A DNA stretch of 30,675 bases from Nitrospira sp. (GCA_020697375.1 JAJFBJ010000051.1:1-30675); one strand, 5' to 3'. Shown: positions 17,375 to 25,694, counted from the stretch's first letter. Translations and numbers: made by a program. Notes: generated from the sequence alone by a model not told the origin.

Positions 17375-17896
17375 TCATCCAGCATACCGCGTATCGAAGA
17401 AAGTGCTCCTCTCGCCGGGACTTTCTGCTTTCCCTGCGCGCAATAGCCACCAGCCGGCGATGAACATGCTTGCGCCCCAGGCGAGGAAACCCAGATCCCA
17501 ATAAATCCATTGACTCTTCGGCGCCGTTTCATTCACGTGATGGAGGCCGAAAATGTGGTGATCGATAATCCCTTCAGCAACATTAAACATCCCAAATCCC
17601 AACAACATCGTTCCGGCGAGAAGCTTGCCCGACCACCACAGGTGCGTACGGCGCGCTTGCCTCCACAGCAAAACCAAACCGACAACGATGAACAGGTAGG
17701 TAAATGCATGAAAAAAGCCGTCCCACAGTGTATTGATTTGAAGGTGTCTGAGAGAATCAGGAGGATACCCATAGCTCGAGAGCATGTGATGCCACTGCAG
17801 AATTTGATGGAGCACGATCCCATCGAAGAAGCCACCCAGTCCAAGGCCGAAAAAGATCCCCGCACTTATGGGGAACTGCCGTCGTTGGGGATCCAT
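17375..17896 (-). CDS. DUF2243 integral membrane protein
   Basis: This 173-aa protein has four transmembrane segments. It carries the DUF2243 pattern: GIFFGLGLGGFFDGIVLHQI then LQWHHM, and later GFGMFNVAEGIIDHHIFGLH. The conserved His pairs (HHM, DHH, LHHV) sit at membrane ends, suggesting metal or haem binding, though the family has no proven function. ATG 17896 follows GGAG by 6 nt. It is not in an obvious operon; both flanks are long non-coding or decayed stretches. Confidence 0.9.
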   Translation of the reverse strand: MDPQRRQFPISAGIFFGLGLGGFFDGIVLHQILQWHHMLSSYGYPPDSLRHLQINTLWDGFFHAFTYLFIVVGLVLLWRQARRTHLWWSGKLLAGTMLLGFGMFNVAEGIIDHHIFGLHHVNETAPKSQWIYWDLGFLAWGASMFIAGWWLLRAGKAESPGERSTFFDTRYAG

Positions 17897-18499
17897 TCCA
17901 TCTCCAATCCTGTCTTCACAGTGTGAGATGAAGGCTGGTCGGCGTCTGCTGGGGTGAGCCCTAGCCCCGGACTATTCATGTATACCTGCTCCGTCGTCCG
18001 ATGCTCTCGCCCGGCGAGGCTTGTCTCGTTCGGCCTCCTCGATGGACTGCAAGTACGCCTACGTCGGCCTTACATGCGAGAAGCCCCGGCGGTCTTCGGT
18101 CTCGAACGACTCGCGACGGCATTCATGAATAACCGGGCTAGGCGGTAGAGTGATGTCCCTTCGCGGGCTTGCACGCGCAATCGCAATTGTGCCGACTACA
18201 AAACGTGGCCCTTGACCCTTTACTCCAGCCGGAAATATCTGCTTCAAGAAGCAGATCTTAGCGCCTCAGGTCATCGCTCGGTGAATATCAGTAGCGGGGT
18301 GGAGACCAAAAAATCGAGGCCGGCGAAGTCCACCATTCTTTGAAGACGGTCCATCAGGTATGCCATGGGCTGTAGGGCAGCATGCGCTCGCATGAGCCTC
18401 TGTCCTTCAACAGCTCAACTACGTAGAGCGGAGTCTGCACGAAGAACCAGAAGGGGGTTATGGGGTCTAGATGGATACAGCTTAGGGAAATTCACGCTG
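17897..18499. other. Intergenic region with one possible 40-aa minus-strand ORF
   Basis: About 600 bp without a confident gene. The most coding-like part is a minus-strand frame from ATG 18393 to TGA 18271. It encodes 40 aa (MRAHAALQPMAYLMDRLQRM, then VDFAGLDFLVSTPLLIFTER), with AAGGA about 10 nt upstream. It has an amphipathic helix followed by a hydrophobic end. It could be a short real gene or the end of a lost one. The rest shows nothing recognisable. Confidence 0.3.
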
Positions 18500-19076
18500 C
18501 TAGGCTGACCGGGTTTGCACCATATCCAGTCTCAGCTGGCGCCTCAGATTTGGCAAAGAATATGTGGATGCAACTTAAATCCGGACCAGCGGGATGCCGG
18601 CCCTATCCAACACCGAGGCGACAAAGGCATCTCGCTTTACGCGCTTCTCCTGCTCATGGGAACGGTCATCCAGTTCGATCACGAGATAGGGCTCCAACGT
18701 GGCTGCGTCTACCAATACAAAATCAACTCGCTTCAGGCTAATCTTATTACGAAAGATCGTAGAGATACTCCGATCCTCTGCTGAGGCATCGACTATTGCC
18801 CACAAGAGAAGTTGCGTAAAAAAATGTACTGTGCCGGAACGGCATCTCGAAGGGCACGAAAGAACTTGGTCTCACCGGTCGTTAGGAGCGGACGGCATCG
18901 ACAGCAACGGACGGCTTGGAATCTTGCTGTATCGCAGCAATGCTGTTTGACGCCGATCCCATTCTTGACCTTAGGATCATCCATCCTTTCACCAGGATGA
19001 TAATGACCGACAAGAGAATCAGTCCGGATATAATGATGTAAAAGAAGGAAGGAAGCAGGCTCACTGGATTAGCCAT
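18500..19076 (-). pseudogene. DUF2726 domain protein, inactivated
   Basis: One protein can be rebuilt from three minus frames. An N-terminal membrane anchor (MANPVSLLPSFFYIIISGLI, ATG 19076) is followed by a linker and RPLLTTGETKFFRALRDAVP, the start of DUF2726. A frame change is needed near 18895. A second lies in a run of seven T near 18820, after which WAIVDASAEDRSISTIFRNK, VDFVLVDAATLEPYLVIELD and FVASVLDRAGIPLVRI continue. An in-frame TAA at 18575-18577 precedes VASTYSLPNLRRQLR, the expected family end, with a final stop at 18500-18502. DUF2726 is a restriction-endonuclease-like fold, commonly in anchored proteins of unknown role. Three lesions make a single sequencing error unlikely. 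Confidence 0.8.
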
Positions 19077-19437
19077 GCTTAAGTGTATCCGGGCGGCCTC
19101 ATTCGTCAATCTGAGGATCTTCATTCCCCGGAATCTGAAGCCACCCTTCGCTGTTACACAGCTATAAATTACTTATATAAGACGCATGCTGTCCTATGGA
19201 TGGGTCTGATGAGGTATTTTGATTATTGGTGGTCCATCGCTGGGCCACTCTTCAGGGACAACGGTACAAGTCTTTGCGATTGCAGGGCAATTACAAAGGG
19301 GTCAGCGCCAGATCCTCTTCGCTTCAGATCGACGAGAGTTTTATGCGACTTTAATTTTTTTTAGTTTATCTGAACCGCTGCATCTAGTGGAATAAAATCA
19401 CCCACGAACTTGTACCATTGAGCAAAGCAATGCCCAC
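19077..19437. other. AT-richer intergenic region, nothing recognised
   Basis: About 360 bp with lower GC than its surroundings (for example TATAAATTACTTATATAAG near 19163-19181). No ORF with recognisable content and no RNA gene were seen. It could carry promoters, but no paired -35/-10 boxes stand out. Confidence 0.4.
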
Positions 19438-19920
19438 TTAAATTTCCTCTGGTGTCCCCCCTTCCGTCGTCGGCGCGTCACGGCTGATTGCCTGCTTGGC
19501 TGTCTCAACGGTCACACCCAGTTCCTCGGCTTCTTGTGGCGTCATGACCGTCACTGTCTTGGGAAACATCTCATTTTCCTCTGCGGCCACATGTTGCTCG
19601 ACGAGCTTGTGCAACTCCTGGAATCTCGGTATCCATGTATGGTCATAAGCCGGAGCGGCTTCGAGGTCATCAAGAAGGATCTTGATCTTGCGATGCGCTT
19701 CTAGGGCTTCGTGTGCATCATCGCGTGTGGGCTCTGCTTGCTGAAAGACCCGATAGACGTGCAGATCTTCTACTGCAGCATGGAGCTCCAATTCTTTCTT
19801 GAGTCGTCGAAATAACTGATGACGTTCCGGCGTGTCAGGCGTTCCGAACCCGCCTTGTATCTGGTGAAAGAGTGACGACACTTTTTCATGATCGCGCCGT
19901 AAGAGTGTGACGAAATCCAT
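19438..19920 (-). CDS. Hemerythrin HHE-domain protein
   Basis: This is a 160-aa soluble protein. The iron ligands of the hemerythrin fold are in order: His in LLRRDHEKVSSLFHQI (about residue 10), His and Glu in LELHAAVEDLHVYRVF, His in ALEAHRKIKIL, and HVAAEENEMFPK. The C-terminal tail is acidic and polar. Such proteins bind O2, NO or iron through a di-iron site and are linked to redox stress. ATG 19920 is preferred because AGGA lies 6-7 nt upstream; an in-frame earlier start adds 22 residues lacking domain content. It is monocistronic, with a 9-bp inverted repeat about 60 bp before the start. Confidence 0.9.
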   Translation of the reverse strand: MDFVTLLRRDHEKVSSLFHQIQGGFGTPDTPERHQLFRRLKKELELHAAVEDLHVYRVFQQAEPTRDDAHEALEAHRKIKILLDDLEAAPAYDHTWIPRFQELHKLVEQHVAAEENEMFPKTVTVMTPQEAEELGVTVETAKQAISRDAPTTEGGTPEEI

Positions 19921-20453
19921 GGCAGTCCTTTCGCTGGAATCGTTGTCTCGGTTGTGGTGAGACGCGTAATTAGGTTTAGGCCTCACTCAGGCCAGACTGA
20001 GTGAGCTTAAAACTGTGCTCTGTCTGTCAAGCCAACCACTGCGTCAGGCGTACTCAACGCAGTCGTCAGTTCCACATGGGTAAAACCTTTCGGCCACTGC
20101 GCGAGAAGGTCTTGCCGGGCAAGAATGTGCCCCGCCCGACCGGTTGTGCCTTGCACATACATCGCAAGGATCTTTCGTGCCAATTCTTCCGTCGAAAAGT
20201 AGCCATAGAGGATGTTAAAGGTGGATTACAAACAAACCTTGCCCCCGACCCCGCTCCTGCGCGATCGACTCCCCCACTCGTATTTTACAGCGCGGGCGTC
20301 CCCAGGCGAAAGTGAGGGACAGGCAGGAAAACCAATTGGCTCATCGACGGTGATGCACCTATTGATCTCCTTCGTGGTGACTAGAGCAACGTCGACCGTC
20401 CCGCAATGTGTATCACTTCTCTCGATCATTGCCTTCGCTCCCCCTACAGCGCC
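19921..20453. other. Intergenic region between hemerythrin and DUF748 genes
   Basis: About 530 bp. It contains the hemerythrin promoter region with a clear inverted repeat (19982-20005) and the 3' flank of the DUF748 gene. A plus-strand open frame (20001-20315) has a Cys-, Arg- and Pro-rich product without family features; I treat it as non-coding. Confidence 0.4.
19982..20005. promoter_or_regulatory. Perfect 9-bp inverted repeat, possible operator
   Basis: CTCACTCAG and CTGAGTGAG form a perfect 9-bp inverted repeat around a 6-nt loop, 62 bp upstream of the hemerythrin start. On the plus strand it is followed by CTTAAAAC, a poor terminator tail. The position before a redox-type gene makes an operator plausible. 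A terminator hairpin of a lost upstream gene is the alternative. Confidence 0.45.
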
Positions 20454-22028
20454 TTAGCCTTCACTCTTCACTTTCCCTTCGAGCCCTGGCAGCACGGCGT
20501 CAAAAAAGGCATTGTTGAGCAGCGTGGCGACTATTTCCCAGGTACTGGCCTGCGGGTTTTCGACCGGCCCGGACAGGTCGGCCTTTGTCGCGACTTCACC
20601 GCGTGGCGTATTTTTCAGTACACTCGACGCCACATTGATCGTCTTCTCAAAAATCTTGGTGAGGAGGCCCTTGTCCTTGTCTTGTTCCGGATCGTAGGCG
20701 GTCACGTCCTTGAACAGAGGCTTCAAATAGCCGTTCACCTTGCCGTTCTTGACACTCATTTCGCTGAACAGGGAAAACACGCCAGCGGCCACATCAGCGC
20801 CGCCGTGTGCTCGTAACACTGGGTTTAGGGACTTCGCGGGGGTTTTCAGGATTTTGAGATGCAAATCAAAGTCCGGCGATTTCGTCTCCGGCCGGAAGGC
20901 CCCCGTGATCTGGGTCGTTCCGCTGCCCATTAACAGGCCGTGGAGCTTCACCTCAGCCGTCCCTTCCGACAGTTGGTTGCTCCAATTCTCCAAGTCAATG
21001 TCTGTCCTGCTGATGAACATGCGATAGGACGGGGTCGTCGCCTGGTTGACGACTCCAAATTCGCTGTTCTTGATCTTACCCTGATCGATGCGTAAGAGAA
21101 GTGTGGGATGGTTGGCGGCTTGATCAGCCGCATGCGCCGCCTTCTTGCCGGTTTCCTTCGCTTTCTTCTCCGTCTGTGCCGTGTGAATGAAATCACCCTT
21201 CACCTCGTGCAACGTCAATGTGCGTAGCCGTACCTCTTGGACCGTCGGCGCATATTCCACATGCCCTATGGCGGACAGGCGCCCCTGTGAGAGATGCACC
21301 TGATGCTGCGCGGTGAGCGGCAGGAGCGCCGCGAGCTCGATGTCTGTGAGGGTCAGGTCCGCGTTAACAGCAAGGGAGGGATCGGCAAAAAAATCCGCAT
21401 GGCCGTCGAGTTTGAATTGGCCCTTGTCAAAGACGACGGCGTCGATGTGGATGTCCGAGGGATACTCGTTCGGCTTCGAGCGCACATTGCGAATGTTCTC
21501 GGCCTTCATATTCAGCTCGCTGATATGCATAGGTTTCGAGGTGGCATTTTCCCGATACGTCACATCGCCGTTTGTGATGCGGACTTCGTTGATCTGCACC
21601 TCCCGCATGGCGAAGAGAGCTTCCTGCCAGCTTTGCTTCTTTTCCGTTGAGGCCTCCAGTTCCTTCGCCGCCTGGGGACGGGTGAAGTGGATCACCGGAT
21701 GATCGATCCACTCGTCGGTCACGAGGCGGCCGGATAATAAGGCGCTCCATTGAATACTTCCGCGGATCTTGGGTACCGCCGCAATCGGCGGATCCGGCTG
21801 GTCCTTTTGCCTCACGACGACGTCTTCGAGATCCAGCGATAGTGTCAGCGGGTGCAGATCAAGGCCGCCGATATGGACGGTATAGGCCGGCAGGCGCTGG
21901 TTCACTTCCCGTTCGGCATAGGCCCGCAACGGCTCGTCGATGAATGAGAGGGCAATGACGATGATTAAGAGCAGGCCGACTGGAACGGCTACCCACCATG
22001 CCCACCTTGGAAGGGATGGGATCTTCAT
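20454..22028 (-). CDS. DUF748 (AsmA-like) envelope protein
   Basis: This 524-aa protein has one N-terminal membrane anchor (WWVAVPVGLLLIIVIALSFI, about residues 11-30) and a large extracytoplasmic part. DUF748 features are present: YAEREVNQRLPAYTVHIGGL, the repeated beta-rich segments GDVTYRENATSKPMHISELN and HADFFADPSLAVNADLTLTD, and FRPETKSPDFDLHLKILKTP near residue 385. The domain is related to AsmA/TamB-type lipid-transport proteins that bridge or line the periplasm, so a role in envelope lipid movement or homeostasis is inferred. A Lys/Ala-rich insertion lies around residues 275-300. Its ATG (22026-22028) overlaps the stop of an upstream small ORF by 4 nt. Confidence 0.88.
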   Translation of the reverse strand: MKIPSLPRWAWWVAVPVGLLLIIVIALSFIDEPLRAYAEREVNQRLPAYTVHIGGLDLHPLTLSLDLEDVVVRQKDQPDPPIAAVPKIRGSIQWSALLSGRLVTDEWIDHPVIHFTRPQAAKELEASTEKKQSWQEALFAMREVQINEVRITNGDVTYRENATSKPMHISELNMKAENIRNVRSKPNEYPSDIHIDAVVFDKGQFKLDGHADFFADPSLAVNADLTLTDIELAALLPLTAQHQVHLSQGRLSAIGHVEYAPTVQEVRLRTLTLHEVKGDFIHTAQTEKKAKETGKKAAHAADQAANHPTLLLRIDQGKIKNSEFGVVNQATTPSYRMFISRTDIDLENWSNQLSEGTAEVKLHGLLMGSGTTQITGAFRPETKSPDFDLHLKILKTPAKSLNPVLRAHGGADVAAGVFSLFSEMSVKNGKVNGYLKPLFKDVTAYDPEQDKDKGLLTKIFEKTINVASSVLKNTPRGEVATKADLSGPVENPQASTWEIVATLLNNAFFDAVLPGLEGKVKSEG

Positions 22029-22276
22029 GGCAGGGCACCACCCGGGCGGAGATGCTGCGACAGCCGCCCGATGAGGCAGCCGGTGCAGACAGCCGCCTCG
22101 AGCATGAGCCCAGGAAATGCCCGCGTTTGGTGCATGGGGTTGATCGCCGTCGCAGGTATGTCTTCAGCCATGTTCATGAGCCGACGTTCGAGCCAGACGA
22201 GTTGCTCGATGCAGATGACCCCCGAGCGGTCGCCCGTGGTTATGTTTTGCGCGAGCGCACCTGTACTGAGATCCAT
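22025..22276 (-). CDS. Small hypothetical protein overlapping DUF748 gene
   Basis: The frame encodes 83 aa from ATG 22276 and ends in an ATGA overlap with the DUF748 start, typical of translational coupling. The product has a GVICIEQLVWLERRLMNMAE helix and a late CTGC motif, with no signal peptide. I know no family for it. It follows directly after a decayed holin-like sequence, so it could be part of that decay. The ribosome site (AGAAG) is weak. The overlap is the main argument that it is real. Confidence 0.4.
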   Translation of the reverse strand: MDLSTGALAQNITTGDRSGVICIEQLVWLERRLMNMAEDIPATAINPMHQTRAFPGLMLEAAVCTGCLIGRLSQHLRPGGALP

Positions 22277-22299
22277 TGAGCATCTTCTTTCAAAGTGTG

Positions 22300-22452
22300 G
22301 AACGTGCAGAAGGGCCAAAGCCGGAGGCGTGACGCGATCAGCACAACGCTCAACTGGACGGAAGTCTTGGCGAGTTTGCCTAATTCCTGGTGCATCTCAT
22401 GTTTCGCCAATTGAAACTCCGGCTCCAGCAGGCGTCGGAGACCAGCCAGCAT
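22300..22452 (-). pseudogene. Remnant of a phage-holin-superfamily-III-like membrane protein
   Basis: A minus-strand segment reads MLAGLRRLLEPEFQLAKHEM followed by HQELGKLAKTSVQLSVVLIA. This resembles the amphipathic N-terminal helix and first membrane helix of holin-superfamily-III membrane proteins, which in many genomes sit near YihY genes. The frame then runs into a charged, non-hydrophobic stretch, while another frame continues with ALLHVPHFERRC. Membrane helix two is lost. The family call rests on a short motif and is uncertain. The rest of the 22277-22710 gap shows nothing else. Confidence 0.4.
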
Positions 22453-22710
22453 GCTGTTTGTCCAGCAATGGAGGTACGCGAAGCGTTGTCCATTGGAGTC
22501 ATTCCTCCAGCACCGAGTCGCGTCTGTGTTTGGAACTAGCGACCTTCCGCCTACCCCCAGTGCCAGTCGCAGCCGCCGAAATCTGGCGGTCTCACGAATA
22601 TTCCCAGATGTGCGACCGCGCGCCGTATGTATGATGAATCGTCTGGCTTCTTGCGAGTCGTGGACTACCTGGAACATCAACCGGAAACCTCAGATATAGG
22701 AGACGCTCCG

Positions 22711-23291
22711 ATGCACCGATCATGGAAGCGTCTCGCTCGTGCTGAGTGCCGCCCTCTCGGCCTTCGGCAAATGGTTGGCGGGTGGCTCCCCGGTGCCTGA
22801 GAAGTCCTCCAGGGGCTCGAACTCGTCATCTCGTTGGCCGTGGTGAACGGCTTGTTTGCGCTCATCTTTAAGGTCCTGCCCGATGCGCAGGTGGCCTGGA
22901 GTGATGTCCGGATTGGCTCGGTGTTGACCGCGTTGCTCTTTACGATCGGGAAATTTGCCATAGGGCTGTACTCGGCAAGAGTGATGTCGGGTCCGCCTAT
23001 AGCGCGGCAGGCCCTCTGGTCATTTTGCTAATATGGGCATACTACTCGGCCCAAATCCTGTTATTCGGCGCCGAGTTTACCCAGGTCTAAGCCAACAAAC
23101 TCGGCTCGCGCATCGTGTCCTCCGACAATGCCGTCGTGGCAGACCCAGCCAAGGCCAAAGCGCCAGGAGCCGACAGTCCGAGTGCGCCCGGACACGCGGA
23201 CGCTGCCAAAAGGGACGCACCCACAGGGCCAGCCGTCGCGGTTCACCGAACCTCAGCGTCGGCCCTACAACAAGCCGCGACGGGGCGGTGA
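22711..23291 (+). pseudogene. YihY/BrkB-family membrane protein, internally deleted
   Basis: The C-terminal half of a YihY/BrkB protein is readable. It includes SVSLVLSAALSAFGKWLAGG, ELVISLAVVNGLFALIFKVL, PDAQVAWSDVRIGSVLTALL and FTIGKFAIGLY. After one frame change near 22970 come GSAYSAAGPLVILLIWAYYS and AQILLFGAEFTQV. The expected Tyr codon after that is TAA (23088-23090), followed by a hydrophilic tail to 23291. A further frame change is needed near 22800. ATG 22711 with AGGAG 8 nt upstream starts MHRSWKR, a typical YihY beginning. The start therefore seems fused to mid-protein by a deletion of roughly 150 codons. It is non-functional. The family has 6 membrane helices and an unknown transport role. 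Confidence 0.75.
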
Positions 23292-23677
23292 ACAACCGCC
23301 CTGGTGGTTTGCCCTCATCGTGCTGGGTGTGTCGGTGACGCGATTCTCACGCCGGTGGGCCAAGTGAGACGGAAGGCTCTTCACCAGTCTGAGGCGGCGA
23401 CGCCGTCGGCAGCGGCATCATCACCTGCATGCCAACATGTCCGGGCGAACACAGTCGCCTTCAGTTGCATGGCGCCATGAAAGCGTGAAACAAGGGGACC
23501 TCGGCGATCATTTCTGCTGCATGGTGCTACGTGTCAAAGGACAAGGACCTTCTGAATAGGGACGGTTGAGGAGTCTTGTATTACTAGACCAAAAGAAGGG
23601 ACTCTTGGTCGGGACGGATGAACAGAGGCCCGCAAGGGTGCGGGCCTCTCGAGGCCTCTCGATAGGAAGTCAGACCC
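23292..23677. other. Intergenic region after the YihY remnant
   Basis: About 385 bp. The first ~75 bp contain PPWWFALIVLGVSVTRF in one frame, which may be a last piece of the membrane-protein remnant. Otherwise there is no recognisable coding. The Hsp20 3' hairpin (23625-23648) lies at its right end, followed by a tandem 10-bp repeat GGCCTCTCGA (23644-23663). Confidence 0.4.
23625..23648 (-). terminator. GC-rich hairpin downstream of the Hsp20 gene
   Basis: GAGGCCCGCA and TGCGGGCCTC form a perfect 10-bp stem with a 4-nt loop, 30 bp past the Hsp20 stop codon. No U-run follows on the minus strand, so it would be a weak intrinsic terminator or an mRNA-stabilising 3' hairpin. Confidence 0.55.
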
Positions 23678-24133
23678 TTAGGCGATTTTCACGTCGATCT
23701 GCCGGGGCTTCGCTTTCTCGGATTTCGGAAGATGGAGGTGTAACATCCCGTCTGCATACTCCGCCCGTACGTTACCCGCCTCGACCGTGTCAGGGAGAGT
23801 GAAGCTCCTGGCAAAGCGACCATAGGACGCTTCCACCCGGTGATACTTTCGTCCTGCCTCGGTCTGCTGCTGTCGCCGTTCGCCCTGGATCGTCAGCACG
23901 CCGTTTTCCAAGGTCACCTTCACATCTGCTTTACTGACGCCTGGCAGTTCGGCCTGAATAGAGTATTCCGCTTCGGTCTCACTGATGTCCACCGTAGGTA
24001 TCCAATCCGCTACGGTCATGGCTTCTTGACCGTTCCCGTCCAGTGGTCCGCTTCCCTGGCGGGAAACGACTCGATTTAGTCGCTCAGACATTTCAGCCAA
24101 CTCGCGCAAGGGGTCCCATCTGACCACTGCCAT
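23678..24133 (-). CDS. Small heat shock protein, Hsp20 family
   Basis: This is a 151-aa alpha-crystallin-type chaperone. The N-terminal arm begins MAVVRWDPLRELAEMSERLN. The crystallin domain (about residues 48-140) has DWIPTVDISETEAEYSIQAE, LPGVSKADVKVTLENGVLTI, GRFARSFTLPDTVEAGNVRA and the signature YADGMLHLHLPKSE. The C-terminal IXI-type end is DVKIA. It binds unfolding proteins as an oligomer without ATP. ATG 24133 is chosen because AGGAGG lies 7 nt upstream; a longer frame upstream has no content. A TTGACT sequence lies about 90 bp upstream (24224-24229), with no convincing -10 box, and no clear sigma-32 promoter is seen. Confidence 0.95.
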   Translation of the reverse strand: MAVVRWDPLRELAEMSERLNRVVSRQGSGPLDGNGQEAMTVADWIPTVDISETEAEYSIQAELPGVSKADVKVTLENGVLTIQGERRQQQTEAGRKYHRVEASYGRFARSFTLPDTVEAGNVRAEYADGMLHLHLPKSEKAKPRQIDVKIA

Positions 24134-24379
24134 GGTGCAACCTCCTAAGTAAGTTGTAAGGTTAATATGTTTTCCGAATGTCGCTGATGCCCACGAGACC
24201 CGAGGTAAATTTCGCATGGAAAAAGTCAAGGAGGCCCCAAGGCAAAAATCATCTCTAGCCGCTTACGGCTTCACAGGAACGGGTTAATGTACCGATTGGC
24301 TAGACAACTGGAGCGAGCAGCGGAATTATCGTTGCCTTGGTATCGAAACTGGTGTGGTAAGCCTGGCCGCCGTCCCTAG

Positions 24380-24694
24380 CTAGCGTCGGAAGTGACGAGG
24401 GCCACCCCACCCGGGGCTGTAGCTAAACGCGCGTGGGTAGTGCCGGTACCTCGGATAGAACGCTCGAGGATGCACCGGTGGGCCGAAGAACGGACCTGGA
24501 GACGTCCAGCCGCCATAGAGGGGTGGGCCATAGAGATACGGGGGGCCAACGTCACCCGGCCAGCCAGGATACCCGTATGCACCCCGTCCCATATATACTG
24601 CCCCGCTGGTATAGAACCCGCTCCCTCCAGTGCAGCCGGAGATCGTCAGTAGCGACAAGGAGGCGACGACGACAAGGACTCGGGTGAACAACAT
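24380..24694 (-). CDS. Small Gly/Pro/Tyr-rich lipoprotein
   Basis: This 104-aa protein has a lipoprotein signal peptide (MLFTRVLVVVASLSLLTISG before Cys21; lipobox ISGC). The mature part is dominated by Gly, Pro, Tyr and Trp (YGYPGWPGDVGPPYLYGPPL) and ends in an Arg/His/Tyr-rich tail. It is a low-complexity envelope protein with no known function. ATG 24694 has no ribosome site. Instead a TATAAT box ends 5 nt before it, so the transcript may be leaderless. Confidence 0.7.
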   Translation of the reverse strand: MLFTRVLVVVASLSLLTISGCTGGSGFYTSGAVYMGRGAYGYPGWPGDVGPPYLYGPPLYGGWTSPGPFFGPPVHPRAFYPRYRHYPRAFSYSPGWGGPRHFRR

Positions 24695-24699
24695 GTTTC

Positions 24700-24705
24700 A
24701 TTATA
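24700..24705 (-). promoter_or_regulatory. TATAAT -10 box directly before the lipoprotein gene
   Basis: A perfect TATAAT on the minus strand is separated from ATG 24694 by only GAAAC. Transcription from it would start at or next to the A of the ATG, giving a leaderless mRNA. No good -35 box lies 17 bp upstream, so the call is tentative. Confidence 0.4.
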
Positions 24706-24871
24706 CTAATGGCCCGCTGCAAGGTGTTAGAGGGCGGCAAGGCGGCAACGGGTGCCCCTCATGCCATGTCCACGGTCCATGAAGAAACGCACGCTGTGGT
24801 TACGCCCCGACGAAGTTTGATAGGGTTACGTAACATGTCGTCACCCATCTCTTGGAGAAGTATTTTAAATT

Positions 24872-25285
24872 ACGAAGCATGAGATCGCACACGTGTTGAA
24901 AGAGATCGCCTTCTTCCTGTCATTAAAGGGAGACTACCCTCACAAAGCGTAAGCCTATGAACGCGCCGGGACGGCGCTCCTCACTTCGCCGCTTGACCTG
25001 CCCGAACTGCTCGGAACTCATTCGCTGACACAGATCAGTGGCATCGGTCCGTCTACGGGACGCATCATTACCGAGCTGATCACGACGGACCACTCACCGG
25101 TGCTTGAGCAGGCGCGCGGATCGTATCCGTCGTCGCTCATGACCCTCGACGAGGTCCCCGGACTTACCCGCAAACAAATAGTCAAACTCTATGAACAGGC
25201 CTACGTCACCTCTGTCGCGGAACTCAAAGTCGCCTGCCGGGACAGCCGCTTATTGGAGGTGCCGGGACTTCTGTGCGAACCCTGA
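24872..25285 (+). pseudogene. DNA polymerase X-type N-terminal fragment (HhH domains)
   Basis: The frame reads HEIAHVLKEIAFFLSLKGDY then an AYERAGTALL-type segment. Helix-hairpin-helix repeats follow: HSLTQISGIGPSTGRIITEL, TLDEVPGLTRKQIVKLYEQA, and SVAELKVACRDSRLLEVPGL. This is the N-terminal 8-kDa and fingers region of bacterial PolX (family X DNA repair polymerase with PHP domain). Decay is clear: the start position is ACG (24872-24874), a TAA lies at 24950-24952 where the family has an Arg before AYR, and the frame ends by TGA at 25285. The palm with its catalytic Asp residues and the PHP exonuclease are absent. Full-length PolX is about 570 aa, and only about 138 codons remain. Confidence 0.75.
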
Positions 25286-25694
25286 TACCCATGCCGTGGA
25301 AGAGTTTGAAAACGTCACGTTCGGGGCCAACGTCCCGGAAGGCGGGATTGTGCAAACAAGACGTGCTTAACACTCGGTCTTTGACCGCTATGAAGTCCTT
25401 CCTTCGACAGGCTCGTGCCCAGCATTAGCGGACAGCGGAGCTACAGTTGGTGGTAGCCGCTGTTGTGCCATTCACCTGGCACAATTCCATCCCAGTCCAA
25501 ACGATAGCTCGCGTAGAGATGCCTTGGCTGCGGAGTGCCTTGATTGTGTCCACCACTGTCGGCTGCGCAACCCCCAGAGGTGAATCTACGTATATCGAGA
25601 CGATTTGTCCTATGGATTGTCCTATGAGGGTACATGCGGGGAGAGGGCCGAATTCAAAAAAGTCGTTAACTCGTTGGAAGGTCTGGGGAAAGAC
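25286..25694. other. Intergenic region between PolX remnant and tRNA-Glu
   Basis: About 410 bp without a confident gene. A minus-strand open frame (25425-25706) contains VVDTIKALRSQGISTRAIV. This looks like the helix-turn-helix of serine recombinases or similar DNA-binding proteins, but nothing around it supports that. A short direct repeat, TTGTCCTATG, occurs at 25605 and 25617. The frame runs into the tRNA gene, so it is not a functional gene as it stands. Confidence 0.35.

Noticed and set aside
16917..17510. 197-codon minus-strand open frame
   Set aside because: It overlaps the end of the DUF2243 gene in another frame. Its product is Arg/Ser/Pro-rich, without a domain or ribosome site.
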